Assembly (NCBI GenBank): GCA_016784025.1
Contig: JADHVL010000014.1
Coordinates: forward strand, 1-64,000
DNA length: 64,000 nt
Source: Fidelibacterota bacterium
GTDB lineage: Bacteria > Fidelibacterota > UBA8477 > JABMPR01
Direction: 5' to 3'
A program made the position numbers and the translations under genes. Positions 40,601 to 49,619 of the stretch are shown one piece after another (position 1 is the first letter of the stretch; each line of letters opens with the position of its first letter). Under the pieces are notes generated by a model, which was given only the letters and a program-made list of their open reading frames with translations, had not been told where the DNA came from and did not search any database.

Positions 40601-42054
40601 TCGTCCTCCACGGTTCAGAAACTGTTAATATTGAGAAGCTTGGTGCTCCAATTGAACTCAGTGTTAAACAGGATCTCGTATCCACAGGTAGCGTTGAAGG
40701 TCCTACCATAACAACAGTTGGTCGTGAACTTCTTAACTACAACGTTTTCAGATCCATGGACCCAATGGTTTTTGGTGATGCATACGCAAACGTTGCTGGT
40801 GAGATGTTCTTTGATGATGACTTCACTTTCGATACACAGTACTTCTATACTGTTAGTGCTGTATACGATCTTGGTGAATCAGGTTATTCAAATGTGGATG
40901 CCTTTACGTATTGGTCACCACTGTATCTGCATCACTATGAAGACTTCACGTATCCAGACGCAACTCCTCTCGAAGACATTGGCTTTGTAACCGATGATGG
41001 TGCTGGCAATGTTGCTCCAAACTGGGGTATCGAGGATGAAATGCTGCATTTTGATTGGTCACCAACGGCTACTGATTTCTATCAGACTGTTACATCACCA
41101 ATGGCTAACTTTGCCGGTGCAACAGCTGCTAGATTCTCATTCTATCTGATGTTGGATGATTATAATGATGCTGATAACGGTACCTTGGATATCATGGCCT
41201 CCATCTCAAATGATGGCTTCGTGACTGAGACGGTACTCTTTGCTCACAACGATTCTATCTTTGGAAATATTGATGATTACATGATCTTCAATGTTTCTGA
41301 TGTAGTAGCTGGAACAGATGGATGGCAACTGCGATTCACTGTTGAAGGTGCCACATCGTTTACCATGGATCACCTGTGGATTGATGATATCATGGTTGAA
41401 TCTGATGTTTATCCAGGACCAGGAGATTTCAGTCTTCTGTCACCTGCTAACGATGATAATGTTGTGATTACATCCGCTAATGTTGCCACAGGATCCTTGC
41501 TCTTTGCTTGGGAATCTGCTGGTGATGATATGATGTATGGTGTTGAATTGACTGGCACACTTGGAAGTGTAATCATTCCTTTTGATACATCTGCAACTGA
41601 AGTTCTGATTCCTTATTCAGTTCTGAGTGCTGCCTTTGAATTTACTGGTACCACAGGTGTAACTGGAACATGGGATATTGTTGCTTATAGTGATATGTAT
41701 GATGCCTGGTCATTGAATGGCCCATTCAACCTCACTATCGGTACCACAGTAGGTACAGACGATACATTTATTCCAGATGTATTCGCTCTTTATCAGAACT
41801 ATCCGAACCCCTTCAACCCGGTTACTACCATAACCTATGATATTCCAGAAGCATCTGATGTGAGACTTGTTGTCTACAATCTTGTTGGACAGCCAGTAAG
41901 CGTACTTGTTAATGGTTTCCAAAACCCAAGTCGCTACACATTAGCATGGAATGGTCTATCTGACGCAGGCTTGCCAGTATCTTCAGGTATCTATGTATAC
42001 CGCTTAGAAACTGATAGCTATGTCAAAACCATGAAGATGATGTATCTGAAATAA
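34681..42054 (+). CDS. Giant T9SS-sorted surface protein with mosaic domains (P-domain-like, ASH-like, cleaved-adhesin-like, lamin-tail-like, PPC, CARDB, CarboxypepD_reg)
   Basis: ORF 34657-42054; start at ATG 34681 after GGAGG (MWRKLLLTGLILSVAFTSAFA). Tail 'FALYQNYPNPFNPVTTITYDI...YVKTMKMMYLK'. Confidence 0.88.
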   Translation: MWRKLLLTGLILSVAFTSAFAVDVRAVGEDHTAAVIEKNRLDMSDANNLLARDASSRNDFGVLDLRYDYIYAVTDFTIPSGVPDITETVTVTDVATVGTVTIDYDWDTDSYPGEGAFKLTSPAGTQLTIGAGQTDGHYTVALSGFTGEDLAGDWVFLISDSYSDGGHALTNATMNVDVAAITPEISLSPVSIDFGGVPLGMVLEETVTISNVGGGALTVSSISADDANFYSVDASASVPAFGSVDITVGFDPSAVGDYTASLIFASDDAGSPDTIALSGSALPSIGGPDAAGYTWVNSFDVAGPTYAWIDTVGSTDAIIANGDDYRGTIDIPFTFRFYGNLYTQLTATTNGWIGMGPSSGYTSSFWTNEPILDTSTPNNIIAPLWDDFKAGDAPGSSSSAHGTIKYKTLGTEPNRQFVVIFDEIVRGTYDTDYFSFEVILDEATSDITVQYLDVLGNTSADNGIGATVGIENIDGSDGLEYLYNGSPQLVYDEMAIQFVAPPPPSLPNMVLDVTALNFGSVPVGGSASADVMITNNGSGDLVVSGATVAAPFSTTYSGTIAENTSATATIFFDPTATGPFAETLTFTVTGDYTADDDAVALSGSAYPADFVLEDFEGGAFPPYGWTIIDVDGGSAINPDLSYIDPYSGEVAAEGMGCADDYLITPSLTIPAGYADFSFWHGQESVNYENSFKLMVSTTGTDPADFVEVVDYPNVTPPEADAWTMETVDLSAYAGQDIYVALYVYYSESSYYGFGFDDILMPPLTPNTNTPFFSEYMEGSSNNKGIEIYNLTGSTLNLDEYQIAQSNNGGGWQYYHAFPAGATLDHQDLWVIVTDQSFPEMQAIADEVLGYPSVVHHNGNDARALIHIVGTDTTFLDIIGLPDDDGYWSVAGVAEGTREHNLVRKPDVETGNTDWALSAGTDVDDSEWIVYDQNFWYGLGYHNEDYPLPGDNCDLALVYGDVNDPAMEGAIDSYGAAWYTFYNDGTYDNVFASLCGSGFDTKIEVWAGCDSATYIAYNDDFCGTQSEVDLGELPAGDYWVKVYGYSSSSGEYTLNVTGTNGVPDFVVSSMEYYGQDTLDVVVTNIGDGDSPGYAGTDWHGLYVDGDYLGYVAEDGIALLAGASHTYTLIGINYDFLGVGIHEVVFEADTDDDVLEIDETNNTDTLMIEIGYPPLAPRHVMAMAGEAHVSLYWETAVIPVPDLAGLGRSIHGVSETRSKPAVVFSQELLDKRDRARGSAFREAGDTCAEAVELTVADGSVVSAPYAPYWYSYTPAADGYLTASSDGLTTEDTKVYAYDDCDLPYIDYDDDGGAGLQSILTIPVTAGTTYYFEWSDQYSSAAFDWSLTYIDYLPLADLEVTEMYLEGDAVFAVITNIGVLDAAGVSCHWWVNGEDVAYEYTDLLVPTAADTLGLYGFTWANLGAGTFTVAMDVDFWGSVDEMSEANNLDSITVVLEDPDYMPTYNLYRDDVLLVGDLDAINRDFDGEYIDEAVVADVEYTYYVTQILEDLSETIPSESVSATPWAPVFYPFPFTEDFEAVTDHLTPFGYVTEEIGEPDGGNWEVGDSAYFQTNAYNGWHPAGSTGQFAGIDDDGVAITSNGNEILWTPWVDFATAVNPQILFNYTVRGGLGGEFIVFDGEDAMVYPLEDAPMEWSGALFNLGEYAGDVVRFGFHYDDNGGWAYGMGVDNIVVEEAPLPGTITGTVLDVDGNAIDHANVHAMGLFADEGTMTDAAGVYTLTVPAGDYDVEVMRVNYHPVMAEMVTVAEGAATTLDFVLEMYLPAPTNLMAYPSMVDTTIGLMWAPPVPMGQVAYDDGTYEGFVTPVSPSTADNFFAAHFKAAISPGYAINEVSVLSTATGAESAFESVSVLGSDEMGLPDFSNVLWTAAGVDAALYPDAAWDFYPVGVTPTEHDFWVVIEWPVGNEFGPYVGHDDDTFIGNSIWSNAADTSGAPAWIMDPGTFAIHAYLGEPSTGRSVVLHGSETVNIEKLGAPIELSVKQDLVSTGSVEGPTITTVGRELLNYNVFRSMDPMVFGDAYANVAGEMFFDDDFTFDTQYFYTVSAVYDLGESGYSNVDAFTYWSPLYLHHYEDFTYPDATPLEDIGFVTDDGAGNVAPNWGIEDEMLHFDWSPTATDFYQTVTSPMANFAGATAARFSFYLMLDDYNDADNGTLDIMASISNDGFVTETVLFAHNDSIFGNIDDYMIFNVSDVVAGTDGWQLRFTVEGATSFTMDHLWIDDIMVESDVYPGPGDFSLLSPANDDNVVITSANVATGSLLFAWESAGDDMMYGVELTGTLGSVIIPFDTSATEVLIPYSVLSAAFEFTGTTGVTGTWDIVAYSDMYDAWSLNGPFNLTIGTTVGTDDTFIPDVFALYQNYPNPFNPVTTITYDIPEASDVRLVVYNLVGQPVSVLVNGFQNPSRYTLAWNGLSDAGLPVSSGIYVYRLETDSYVKTMKMMYLK

Positions 42055-42076
42055 AGTACATCTCTCCGAAATACTG

Positions 42077-42109
42077 CAAACAGCCCCTTCACGGGGCTGT
42101 TTGTATTTT
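42077..42109 (+). terminator. Intrinsic terminator
   Basis: CAAACAGCCCC-ttcac-GGGGCTGTTTG-tatttt. Confidence 0.88.
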
Positions 42110-42225
42110 GGGGAGAGTTGTATCTGAATGATGCGCTTAAAATGACTCTTGATCCCACTTCAGCACATTTCCTTACTGCTGATCCAAATCAAATAGTCAT
42201 AGATAATTAGCAAAAAGAGATTGGT

Positions 42226-42654
42226 TTGTTCTGGCCTGTCAATTACCTTCGCTCCGTGAAATATTTCAGCACCATACTTGTGATGATGATCCTGGTAACC
42301 AGTAGCTTTGGTATTGCTACCATAAACGACTTTAGTGGCTACTCCGATGCATCACGTATCATTATTCAGTGGAACACTTCCGCAGAGCAAGGTCTGGTTG
42401 GATTTGAAGTTCAACGCAGTACTGATGGTCATACTTTTTTCGAAATTGGATTCTTGCATGCCCAGGGTCAGGGAAGTGGCTATACCTTTATTGATGATTC
42501 CATCATTGCCAAGGTTGCAGGGCGTAACTATTTCTACCGTCTCAAAATCAAGGATATGGGAGGCAGCTCTCAATTGAGTGATGTCATTACCATTCAATCA
42601 ACGCTTGATGTGGTACCACGCACCTGGGGATCTTTAAAAGCTCTCTTTAAATAA
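42226..42654 (+). CDS. Small secreted FN3-like protein
   Basis: 142 aa; possible GTG start at 42256 (VKYFSTILVMMILVTSSFG); 'IIQWNTSAEQGLVGFEVQRSTDG...YFYRLKIKD'. Confidence 0.65.
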   Translation: MFWPVNYLRSVKYFSTILVMMILVTSSFGIATINDFSGYSDASRIIIQWNTSAEQGLVGFEVQRSTDGHTFFEIGFLHAQGQGSGYTFIDDSIIAKVAGRNYFYRLKIKDMGGSSQLSDVITIQSTLDVVPRTWGSLKALFK

Positions 42655-42681
42655 AATCAACTCACAATTGGAATGATGAAT

Positions 42682-42703
42682 ATCCGCTGTGGCGGATTTT
42701 TTG
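42682..42703 (+). terminator. Intrinsic terminator
   Basis: ATCCGC-tgtg-GCGGATTTTTTG. Confidence 0.85.
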
Positions 42704-42800
42704 TTTTATAAGGGTAATGGACATTGAAGTTACCTGTGTGGGCGTAGCTCTTTACGCGAATCCCCATCGACATGTCCAGCTTGTGGCAATAAAAATCAGA

Positions 42801-43290
42801 GGCTTCGACAAGCTCAGCCGCCGGCCACAAAACCGGACATTGAGCTCGTCGAAATGTCCAATATTACATAATTAATTTCTTACAATGAAAAGAACGAATA
42901 CACCATTTAGCCATTCGTCATCTTCGTGGATTCGTTGTAGAAAAAAAGTTTTCGTCCCTGGCACTTCGATAACAAAAACTGTGATTGCCTGTGGATCTTC
43001 ACCTCTGGCTTCGACAAGCTCAGCCGTCGGTCCCAAAACCGGACATTGAGCTCGTCGAAATGTCCTACGCTACATAAGGGCAGATCGCATTATGGCTGGA
43101 AGTGCATAATTAATTTCTTACAACGAACTAAACGAAAGGAACGAATTAACCATTTAGCTATTCGTCATCTTCGTGGATTTGTTGTGGAAAAAAGTCTTCA
43201 TCCTGGCACTTCCATAGCGGAAACTGCGCTTGCCTTTGATTATTCGCCTATGGCTTCGACAAGCTCAGCCGCCGGCCATGAAACCAGACT
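42801..43290. repeat. Array of three REP-like hairpins separated by a duplicated spacer
   Basis: ggcTTCGACAAGCTCAgcc...TGAGCTCGTCGAAatgtcc at 42801-42859, 43007-43065 and partial 43252-43290; spacer 'cataattaatttcttacaa...' from 42867 and 43105. Confidence 0.85.
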
Positions 43291-43302
43291 TTGAGCTGGT
43301 GC

Positions 43303-44010
43303 TTAATGACACTCCAGAATGGTACGGGCAGGTTCTGTGAGATAGCGGTAGCCATTATACAGAGTATAAAAGCCGTAGATAATAACCGAAAGTGCTGCCA
43401 GTTGTGTCATGATATGACGGAATTTGAGCTTTTTAAACAGCCCCACAAAAAAGCCTAGGCTGAAGAGGGCAGGAATGGTGCTCAGCCCAAAGATGAACAT
43501 CACGAGAGCACCATAGATGGGACTGGCTGTACTGGCCGCTGTGATAGCAAAGAAATACACAAATCCACAGGGCAATAACCCGTTAAGCATTCCCAGCAGA
43601 TAAAATCCCAGAAGGGATTTACTTTTTAAGAGATTTTTAAATGTTGTTTGATACCATGTAGAGCTGGCAAAGGAAGTTTCAAATAATTTCAGTACATGGA
43701 GTTTGCCCAGGAGCGAAAGACCAGCAATGACCATGGCTACTCCAGCCACAATCCACAATATACCATTGGTTGTATTATTAAAGACAACTACACCGCCCAG
43801 GAATCCAAACACAGCTCCTAGAACCGTATAGGTGGTAACCCTACCCAGAGAATAAAGTAGGTGTGAAATGGCCTGAGCCATCTTGCTACGATCTTTTTCC
43901 AGAGAAGCAGTTGAATAGGCGATGACAATACCGCCACACATTCCAATACAATGACCAAAGGATCCCATAAAGGCGATGGTAATAATGGATATAATATTGA
44001 CGGTTTCCAT
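43303..44010 (-). CDS. Sulfite exporter TauE/SafE family (DsbD_2-like) membrane protein
   Basis: 'FMGSFGHCIGMCGGIVIAYS', 'GLLPCGFVYFF'. Confidence 0.85.
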   Translation of the reverse strand: METVNIISIITIAFMGSFGHCIGMCGGIVIAYSTASLEKDRSKMAQAISHLLYSLGRVTTYTVLGAVFGFLGGVVVFNNTTNGILWIVAGVAMVIAGLSLLGKLHVLKLFETSFASSTWYQTTFKNLLKSKSLLGFYLLGMLNGLLPCGFVYFFAITAASTASPIYGALVMFIFGLSTIPALFSLGFFVGLFKKLKFRHIMTQLAALSVIIYGFYTLYNGYRYLTEPARTILECH

Positions 44011-44513
44011 TATTGCTCCATGAGTTGCTGGCGGAAACTCAAATTGGCCATGGTCTCGCCCCTAAGCATAGCTTGCTGCATATCAGTAAAAACGACCAGA
44101 CCCTCTCGATGGGTCCTATAAGCTCCAAATCCGTGCGACATGGGGGTTTGATCCGTGCGACTATACCATGCCAGTTTTCCATCGATCCACTGGCCAGAGG
44201 GTAAATCCTTAACCCAGACTATGGCCTCATCTTTAAAGGGTCTGGCACTTAACCAGGCCGCCATACACCCATGATCATCAAAGAACCAGGTTTTCCCACT
44301 GGGGGCCACCACTTGTGAAGCAAAATATAAATCATTGATGAGCATCCCGCATTCACTGCACTGAAATATGCCAGGTGTCATTTTAACGGAATCTCTATCT
44401 GAATTTCCCTCATAGACGACAATCATCTGCTGTGATCTACCCAATAAAGAGAAGATGGCAATGATGATCAAGATGAGAATGAGAATAACGATAACAGGTT
44501 TGATGGTTTTCAC
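44010..44513 (-). CDS. NosL-like copper-binding protein
   Basis: 'FQCSECGMLINDLYFASQVV...FFDDHGCMAAWL...TPMSHGFGAYRTH'. Confidence 0.8.
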   Translation of the reverse strand: MKTIKPVIVILILILIIIAIFSLLGRSQQMIVVYEGNSDRDSVKMTPGIFQCSECGMLINDLYFASQVVAPSGKTWFFDDHGCMAAWLSARPFKDEAIVWVKDLPSGQWIDGKLAWYSRTDQTPMSHGFGAYRTHREGLVVFTDMQQAMLRGETMANLSFRQQLMEQ

Positions 44514-44548
44514 GGTTTACCCCGGGTACATCTACACATTAAAAGAAT

Positions 44549-45928
44549 CTACTCCTCAGTAGTATAATCCAGCTCCGTGGAAAGTCGATAGCGCATGACC
44601 CGCTGATGTTTGGTATCAGCTATATAGACCACTCCAGTCTCATCCACTGCCACACTGCGGGGTCCATCCAGAATATCTGCCACCTCAACCTGATAGGTTG
44701 TGTCTCTGGTGATGTATTCATACTCTGATCCAACCAGAATGGAGTCGATATAACTGGAATCAACGAGAACGCGATTCATTCCAATATTAAAAGCAAATCT
44801 CCCTGAGGGATTGAACTGTTGAATCCGATCGTGACCCGTGTCAGCTACATAAATATTCCCCAGAATATCAAGACTCACATCCGAGGCCATGTCATAGCGT
44901 TCTATTTCCATAATATCATCGGTGGCGGCGGGGTCGTTTTGATCGTACTCGAATCCGTTGCTGCCGCCAACTTTATGGACACTAAAATTTTCACCCCATT
45001 GTGTATAGAATAGGGCACCATCTTTTCCGTGAATCATTCCACGAGGATCATTCACAGTTCCATTGCCAGTTCCAGGTGATACTGCACGACTGGTAATCCT
45101 TCCATCATAGACCAAAATCTGGTCACCTTCCCCTGTCAACAAGAGAGCAACAGGAACATACTGAAGCTCCATGATGGCATTCGAATTCGCATCTGCGACA
45201 AAACACTGATCACCATAGCTACTGACACCAGTGACATGAACATTTGATGGATCAATAAAATATCGGGCAACCTGAATGGCTTCAAGACTATCACTGGCAT
45301 CCCAGAAAGCCCGGGGAGCCAACCAATAATCAAGATTTTCATCAGACCATCCAATGGAATCAACGGTCCAGTCCTGCTCTTGAAGTGTGTTGATAGAGTC
45401 AAAACCAACTACCCACAGGAGGTCACCATCTGGTGATTCAAGTCTTACACTGGTGGCAATTGAATCCACGCCCACATTATTAAGGTATTGATTCCAGACC
45501 ATGAGGCGATTGCTGCTATCTGCGATGAACAGGTTGAGGCGGTCATCCTGATGAATAGCTTGAGGTAAAATGCTAACTCCTGCTTCATCCACAAGGTTCG
45601 AGAGCGCTCCAAAATGGTTTCCATAATCATCGTTGACGACTTCCTCTCCAGAAGTACTGATGACATGAATAGCAGCCTGGCCATGATCAGCAATAAAAAC
45701 ATAGCCATCCGCTCCAACAATAATATCCCAGGGGCTGGCAAAGGTAAAGCCATTTGAAACATCCCAATCTGGACTGATACGTATATAGGATGTGTCTCCA
45801 GCTCCAAATACTGGATCAAATTCAACTGTTTCTGTGGGCAGATTAACCTTGATGCCACAGCTTGTGAACAATAAAACCAACAGAGATACGGAAAAATATT
45901 GTTTAAGCCGTAACATTAGAAGGACCAT
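44549..45928 (-). CDS. NHL-repeat lipoprotein
   Basis: 'LFTSCGIK' lipobox; repeated 'VAVDETGVVYIADTKHQRVMRY'-type NHL blades. Confidence 0.8.
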   Translation of the reverse strand: MVLLMLRLKQYFSVSLLVLLFTSCGIKVNLPTETVEFDPVFGAGDTSYIRISPDWDVSNGFTFASPWDIIVGADGYVFIADHGQAAIHVISTSGEEVVNDDYGNHFGALSNLVDEAGVSILPQAIHQDDRLNLFIADSSNRLMVWNQYLNNVGVDSIATSVRLESPDGDLLWVVGFDSINTLQEQDWTVDSIGWSDENLDYWLAPRAFWDASDSLEAIQVARYFIDPSNVHVTGVSSYGDQCFVADANSNAIMELQYVPVALLLTGEGDQILVYDGRITSRAVSPGTGNGTVNDPRGMIHGKDGALFYTQWGENFSVHKVGGSNGFEYDQNDPAATDDIMEIERYDMASDVSLDILGNIYVADTGHDRIQQFNPSGRFAFNIGMNRVLVDSSYIDSILVGSEYEYITRDTTYQVEVADILDGPRSVAVDETGVVYIADTKHQRVMRYRLSTELDYTTEE

Positions 45929-46887
45929 CCCAGACTGATATGCTCTGAGCGATTTAAATCAGACATATCTGCATATGAATAGCCAAAACTGAATCCAGAC
46001 CATTCAATACCCAGACCGACTGTCCAGGAACGTACTTCATCACTGAAGTGATAACCGCTTCTTAAAAAAAACATGTCATGGAACCCGTATTCAATTCCAA
46101 GTGATATATTTTCCGCTTTATCCACGGGGTGATTGAGCTGAATGGAGCTGGTTAATTTCTGATTGGGTGATTGGAGCCATTCGTGGGCTACACCAAGACG
46201 AAAAATTGTTGGAGGAGCAAAGGATTCATATTCCGCTTCAGTGGTATCAGTATCAGCATACTTTCCATCTGGACCAGCAGGCGAGCCGAAATTCAGGAGG
46301 GATACTGCAAAGCGCAGATCTTTATAGCCTGTTCGATAATAGGTCCCCAGATCCATAAGCATACTACTCATGGTCAAATCAGCCAGCTGCTCTTCTACCA
46401 GCTTAGTGGTGATACCAAAGGAGAAGCGATCAGTCATCCTCAAAGCATAAGTGAATCCTAAAAGCATATCACCGTAATTGAAATATTCTCCGGTTCCATC
46501 AGGCTGATATTCAGTAGTAATTTCAGTTGGCGGGGCATATAAGGCCAGTGCACTGAAACCAATGTGATGCACGCGACCAAACTTCCAAACCCCGGCAAAA
46601 GTGCTCAATTGAAAATCTGCAATCCATTGACTCTGATCCACCATAATGTTGATGGTTTCATTCACCTGTGCTGCACCGGCAGGATTCCAGAAAAGACTGG
46701 AGGCATCATCGGCAATGGCAGTATAGGCTCCGGCCATTCCATGAGCCCTGGCACCAATCCCAATCTTGAGGAATGAAAAGGAAGAAGTTCCGGCTCGTTG
46801 ACCACCCAAACTGGGGAAAAGGTTTCCTTGAGCCCCAACAAATTGGGCTGAAAGGAGTAAGGTTAATATGATCAGAATGCGGCGCAT
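45916..46887 (-). CDS. PorV/PorQ family outer membrane protein
   Basis: 'SFLKIGIGARAHGMAGAYTAIADDASSLFWNPAGAAQ'. Confidence 0.85.
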   Translation of the reverse strand: MRRILIILTLLLSAQFVGAQGNLFPSLGGQRAGTSSFSFLKIGIGARAHGMAGAYTAIADDASSLFWNPAGAAQVNETINIMVDQSQWIADFQLSTFAGVWKFGRVHHIGFSALALYAPPTEITTEYQPDGTGEYFNYGDMLLGFTYALRMTDRFSFGITTKLVEEQLADLTMSSMLMDLGTYYRTGYKDLRFAVSLLNFGSPAGPDGKYADTDTTEAEYESFAPPTIFRLGVAHEWLQSPNQKLTSSIQLNHPVDKAENISLGIEYGFHDMFFLRSGYHFSDEVRSWTVGLGIEWSGFSFGYSYADMSDLNRSEHISLGWSF

Positions 46888-49619
46888 TAGAATCTCAAAC
46901 TCAAGCCCAATTCAACAGTCCGGGGGATAGAATAGCGACCTGGATTATAATTCGGATCTGGACTGTTGATGAAACCATAGGAATAGATCTCACCGGGATC
47001 GTACCCTTTACCAGTAAAAGGATTAATGCTGGATGGACGCTTCACATTGAAAAGATTTTCAATCGTACAATAGGCTTTTAACTGGAGACCGCTTAGTTGA
47101 AAATATTTATTCAACTTGAGATCTACCGTGGTAAAAGGATCGGCAGTTTCAGAATAGGGTGTATCACTTTTTGACTGACCCTCATAATAGAACTTACCAT
47201 CTTCTTCCCTGATGGTGATGTTCTCCATTCCTGTGTAACGTCGACCTGCCTGATACTCAATACGCGCTGAAACACCCCAATCTTTTGGAAGTCGAAGCCC
47301 AAATAGGTGGAGCTCATCCTTTTTGCCCACATTAAAGTGCAAGTTGGTGAAGATGCTGAAAGGTTGATCCCATCTCAAAAAATTCTCACCCAGGGGCTTT
47401 TCATCGAGACGACCAGCTTCTACAAGCAGGTTGTCCAGAGGTGTGGAACTCTTGCCCGTAGTAAAACTGTAACTCAAATTGGCATCAGCTGAGAAAAACT
47501 TTGCGAAACGTCGCTTAAATTTCATCTCGATGCCGCGAGATCGGGCATAATCCATATTGATATAGATGAGATAGGAGAGATGACCATAGCGGGGATTGAA
47601 AAGGGTGACCCGCTGGCTGGTTTCATAATCAAACATATCTTTGTAGAAAGCTTTGATTTCCAATACCTGGTTGGCATCGAATTTATGCTTAACCCCTATT
47701 TCATAGGCCACTGTAGTCTTGGGAGATAGGTTGGGATTACCAAAGAGCTGGTAGGTTGCCTCTGCTGATGAACGCAGTTTTGCATAGACATAATTAAATG
47801 TAGGTAGTTGTGAAAAATGGCCATAGTTAAAATACAGCACATCGGAGTCAGTAACCGGATGAGATATTCCCAACCGTGGACTTAAATGTCCTTTGGCTCT
47901 ATTCCCTGCAAACTCAAAAGTCTCAGCGTAGAATTTTGCCCGAGCTGCATCGGTGATAGTCAAAACAGAGCTATCCGCTACAGCGTCTTCCAGATATTGT
48001 CCAGGGAACCAGTAATCATAGCGAAGCCCCAAATTGGCAATCATGCCGTCAAAGGTGATCCGATCCTGGATGTAAAATGATCCATAATCAGTGGTAACAT
48101 TCCAGAAGTCATAATTGCGACCCAGACCGGATTCTCCCAACCAGGGCGAATCAATATCGATGACCTGCAGTTCTGATTGCTTGTGACCGAACCCTGCCTT
48201 AAAGCTGTGACGTTTGGACGGCTGGTAGTTGACATCTGCATCAATGGACACGTTATCAGAGTAGTAATCGTACCAGTCAGAAGCATCACCATGATCCCAA
48301 AACTCATCCCCATACGCAATATCAATTTCCCCTTCAACACCAAGCAAATAGTAATTGATCGGTTCAGTGTCAGTGGTTTGCTGGTACTCTGTCCAGTGTT
48401 TGTTTTGAACGGCGGAATGATTATTGGTAAAAAAGCGACCTATTGTGATTTCGTAGAAGAGTTTTGCTGAGAGAGTATGGGTATATAGCATTGAGCTAAG
48501 GATAGATTCCCTGGTAGTGGTGTTGAAATTGTTCAGAATGTTTTTGTATCTGTATGGGAAACCCCAGCCCTGATTGATATTTAATGAATAATCATATGAG
48601 ACACTAAGCTTTTGCTGACTGTTAATGCGCCAGGTCAATTTGTAAAGTCCATGCCAATCATTTTTATGACGAGGTGCTAAACTCTCCATCCATGACTGTG
48701 AAGGAGCCAGATCATCGGCCCCAGGTAGATAGGAATCATTTAAATTCATATAACCATTGAGAAAAAAGCTGAAATGGCCAGGGAGTTTAATTCCCAGAGC
48801 AGTCAAGGCTCCAGTAAACACCTCCGGACCACTTAAGGTGAATTCTACTCTGTCCTTGGAGAAAGCCTCCCAGGGCAAATCCTTCAACCCAAAATGATCA
48901 CTGGAATAGGAGAAAGTTCCGTGATAGTCCTCAGAACCTTCTTTTATACGAATGTTGATGATACCAGACATGGCCTGACCATATTCAGCATTAAATCCAC
49001 CTGTTATCACCTCAAGTTCTTCGATGGCATCCACATTCAAGTAGAGATTGTTAGCACTCCCTGAAAGTGGATCCTTGACTGACATTCCGTCCACAATAAA
49101 CATGGATTCATCAACCCGACCACCTCGGATGTGGATTTCGTTATCCTGAGAAGTAATACCGGCTTGCTCAGCCAGAACATCACCAACATTTTCCACAATA
49201 TTCATTTTCAGGTCATCAGATGTAAGTCTGACGCTGGAGGAGGTTTGATCCACTTCAAAAAGGGGACGTTCACCCTCAACTACCACTTCCTGACCAAGAG
49301 CCAATGTGGTTTGTTCCAGTTCGATTTCTACATAGGCAGGCTCAGCAATGGTGACAATGGTATTGGTTTTCAGGACGACCTTATAGCCAATCATAGAAAA
49401 TTCGATATCATAGGTTCCAGGAGACATACCGGTCAATCTGAAGCGACCATCCAGATCAGTAGCACTGCCATAGTAGCTTCCTTTAATGATAACATTCACA
49501 CCCGGCAGTGATTCACCGGATATAGGATCGCTCACATACCCTTCAATAACACAGCTACCTTGTCCAAAAATGGACAATGCCAGGGATAGAAATACTAAGA
49601 GTGTAAGGAGACTTCGCAC
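46887..49619 (-). CDS. TonB-dependent receptor with carboxypeptidase-like regulatory domain
   Basis: 'GYVSDPISGESLPGVNVIIKGSYYGSATDLDGRF', plug 'IHIRGGRVDESMFIVDGMSVKDPLSG', C-terminal 'RTVELGLSLRF'. Confidence 0.92.
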   Translation of the reverse strand: MRSLLTLLVFLSLALSIFGQGSCVIEGYVSDPISGESLPGVNVIIKGSYYGSATDLDGRFRLTGMSPGTYDIEFSMIGYKVVLKTNTIVTIAEPAYVEIELEQTTLALGQEVVVEGERPLFEVDQTSSSVRLTSDDLKMNIVENVGDVLAEQAGITSQDNEIHIRGGRVDESMFIVDGMSVKDPLSGSANNLYLNVDAIEELEVITGGFNAEYGQAMSGIINIRIKEGSEDYHGTFSYSSDHFGLKDLPWEAFSKDRVEFTLSGPEVFTGALTALGIKLPGHFSFFLNGYMNLNDSYLPGADDLAPSQSWMESLAPRHKNDWHGLYKLTWRINSQQKLSVSYDYSLNINQGWGFPYRYKNILNNFNTTTRESILSSMLYTHTLSAKLFYEITIGRFFTNNHSAVQNKHWTEYQQTTDTEPINYYLLGVEGEIDIAYGDEFWDHGDASDWYDYYSDNVSIDADVNYQPSKRHSFKAGFGHKQSELQVIDIDSPWLGESGLGRNYDFWNVTTDYGSFYIQDRITFDGMIANLGLRYDYWFPGQYLEDAVADSSVLTITDAARAKFYAETFEFAGNRAKGHLSPRLGISHPVTDSDVLYFNYGHFSQLPTFNYVYAKLRSSAEATYQLFGNPNLSPKTTVAYEIGVKHKFDANQVLEIKAFYKDMFDYETSQRVTLFNPRYGHLSYLIYINMDYARSRGIEMKFKRRFAKFFSADANLSYSFTTGKSSTPLDNLLVEAGRLDEKPLGENFLRWDQPFSIFTNLHFNVGKKDELHLFGLRLPKDWGVSARIEYQAGRRYTGMENITIREEDGKFYYEGQSKSDTPYSETADPFTTVDLKLNKYFQLSGLQLKAYCTIENLFNVKRPSSINPFTGKGYDPGEIYSYGFINSPDPNYNPGRYSIPRTVELGLSLRF

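Noticed and set aside
42801-43290. Regularly repeated hairpins considered as a CRISPR array
   Set aside because: Repeats are long palindromes with repeated, not unique, spacers and there are no cas genes
45136-45858. Minus-strand ORFs in alternative frames within the NHL lipoprotein gene
   Set aside because: Overlap a convincing NHL-repeat frame on the same strand; low-complexity shadows
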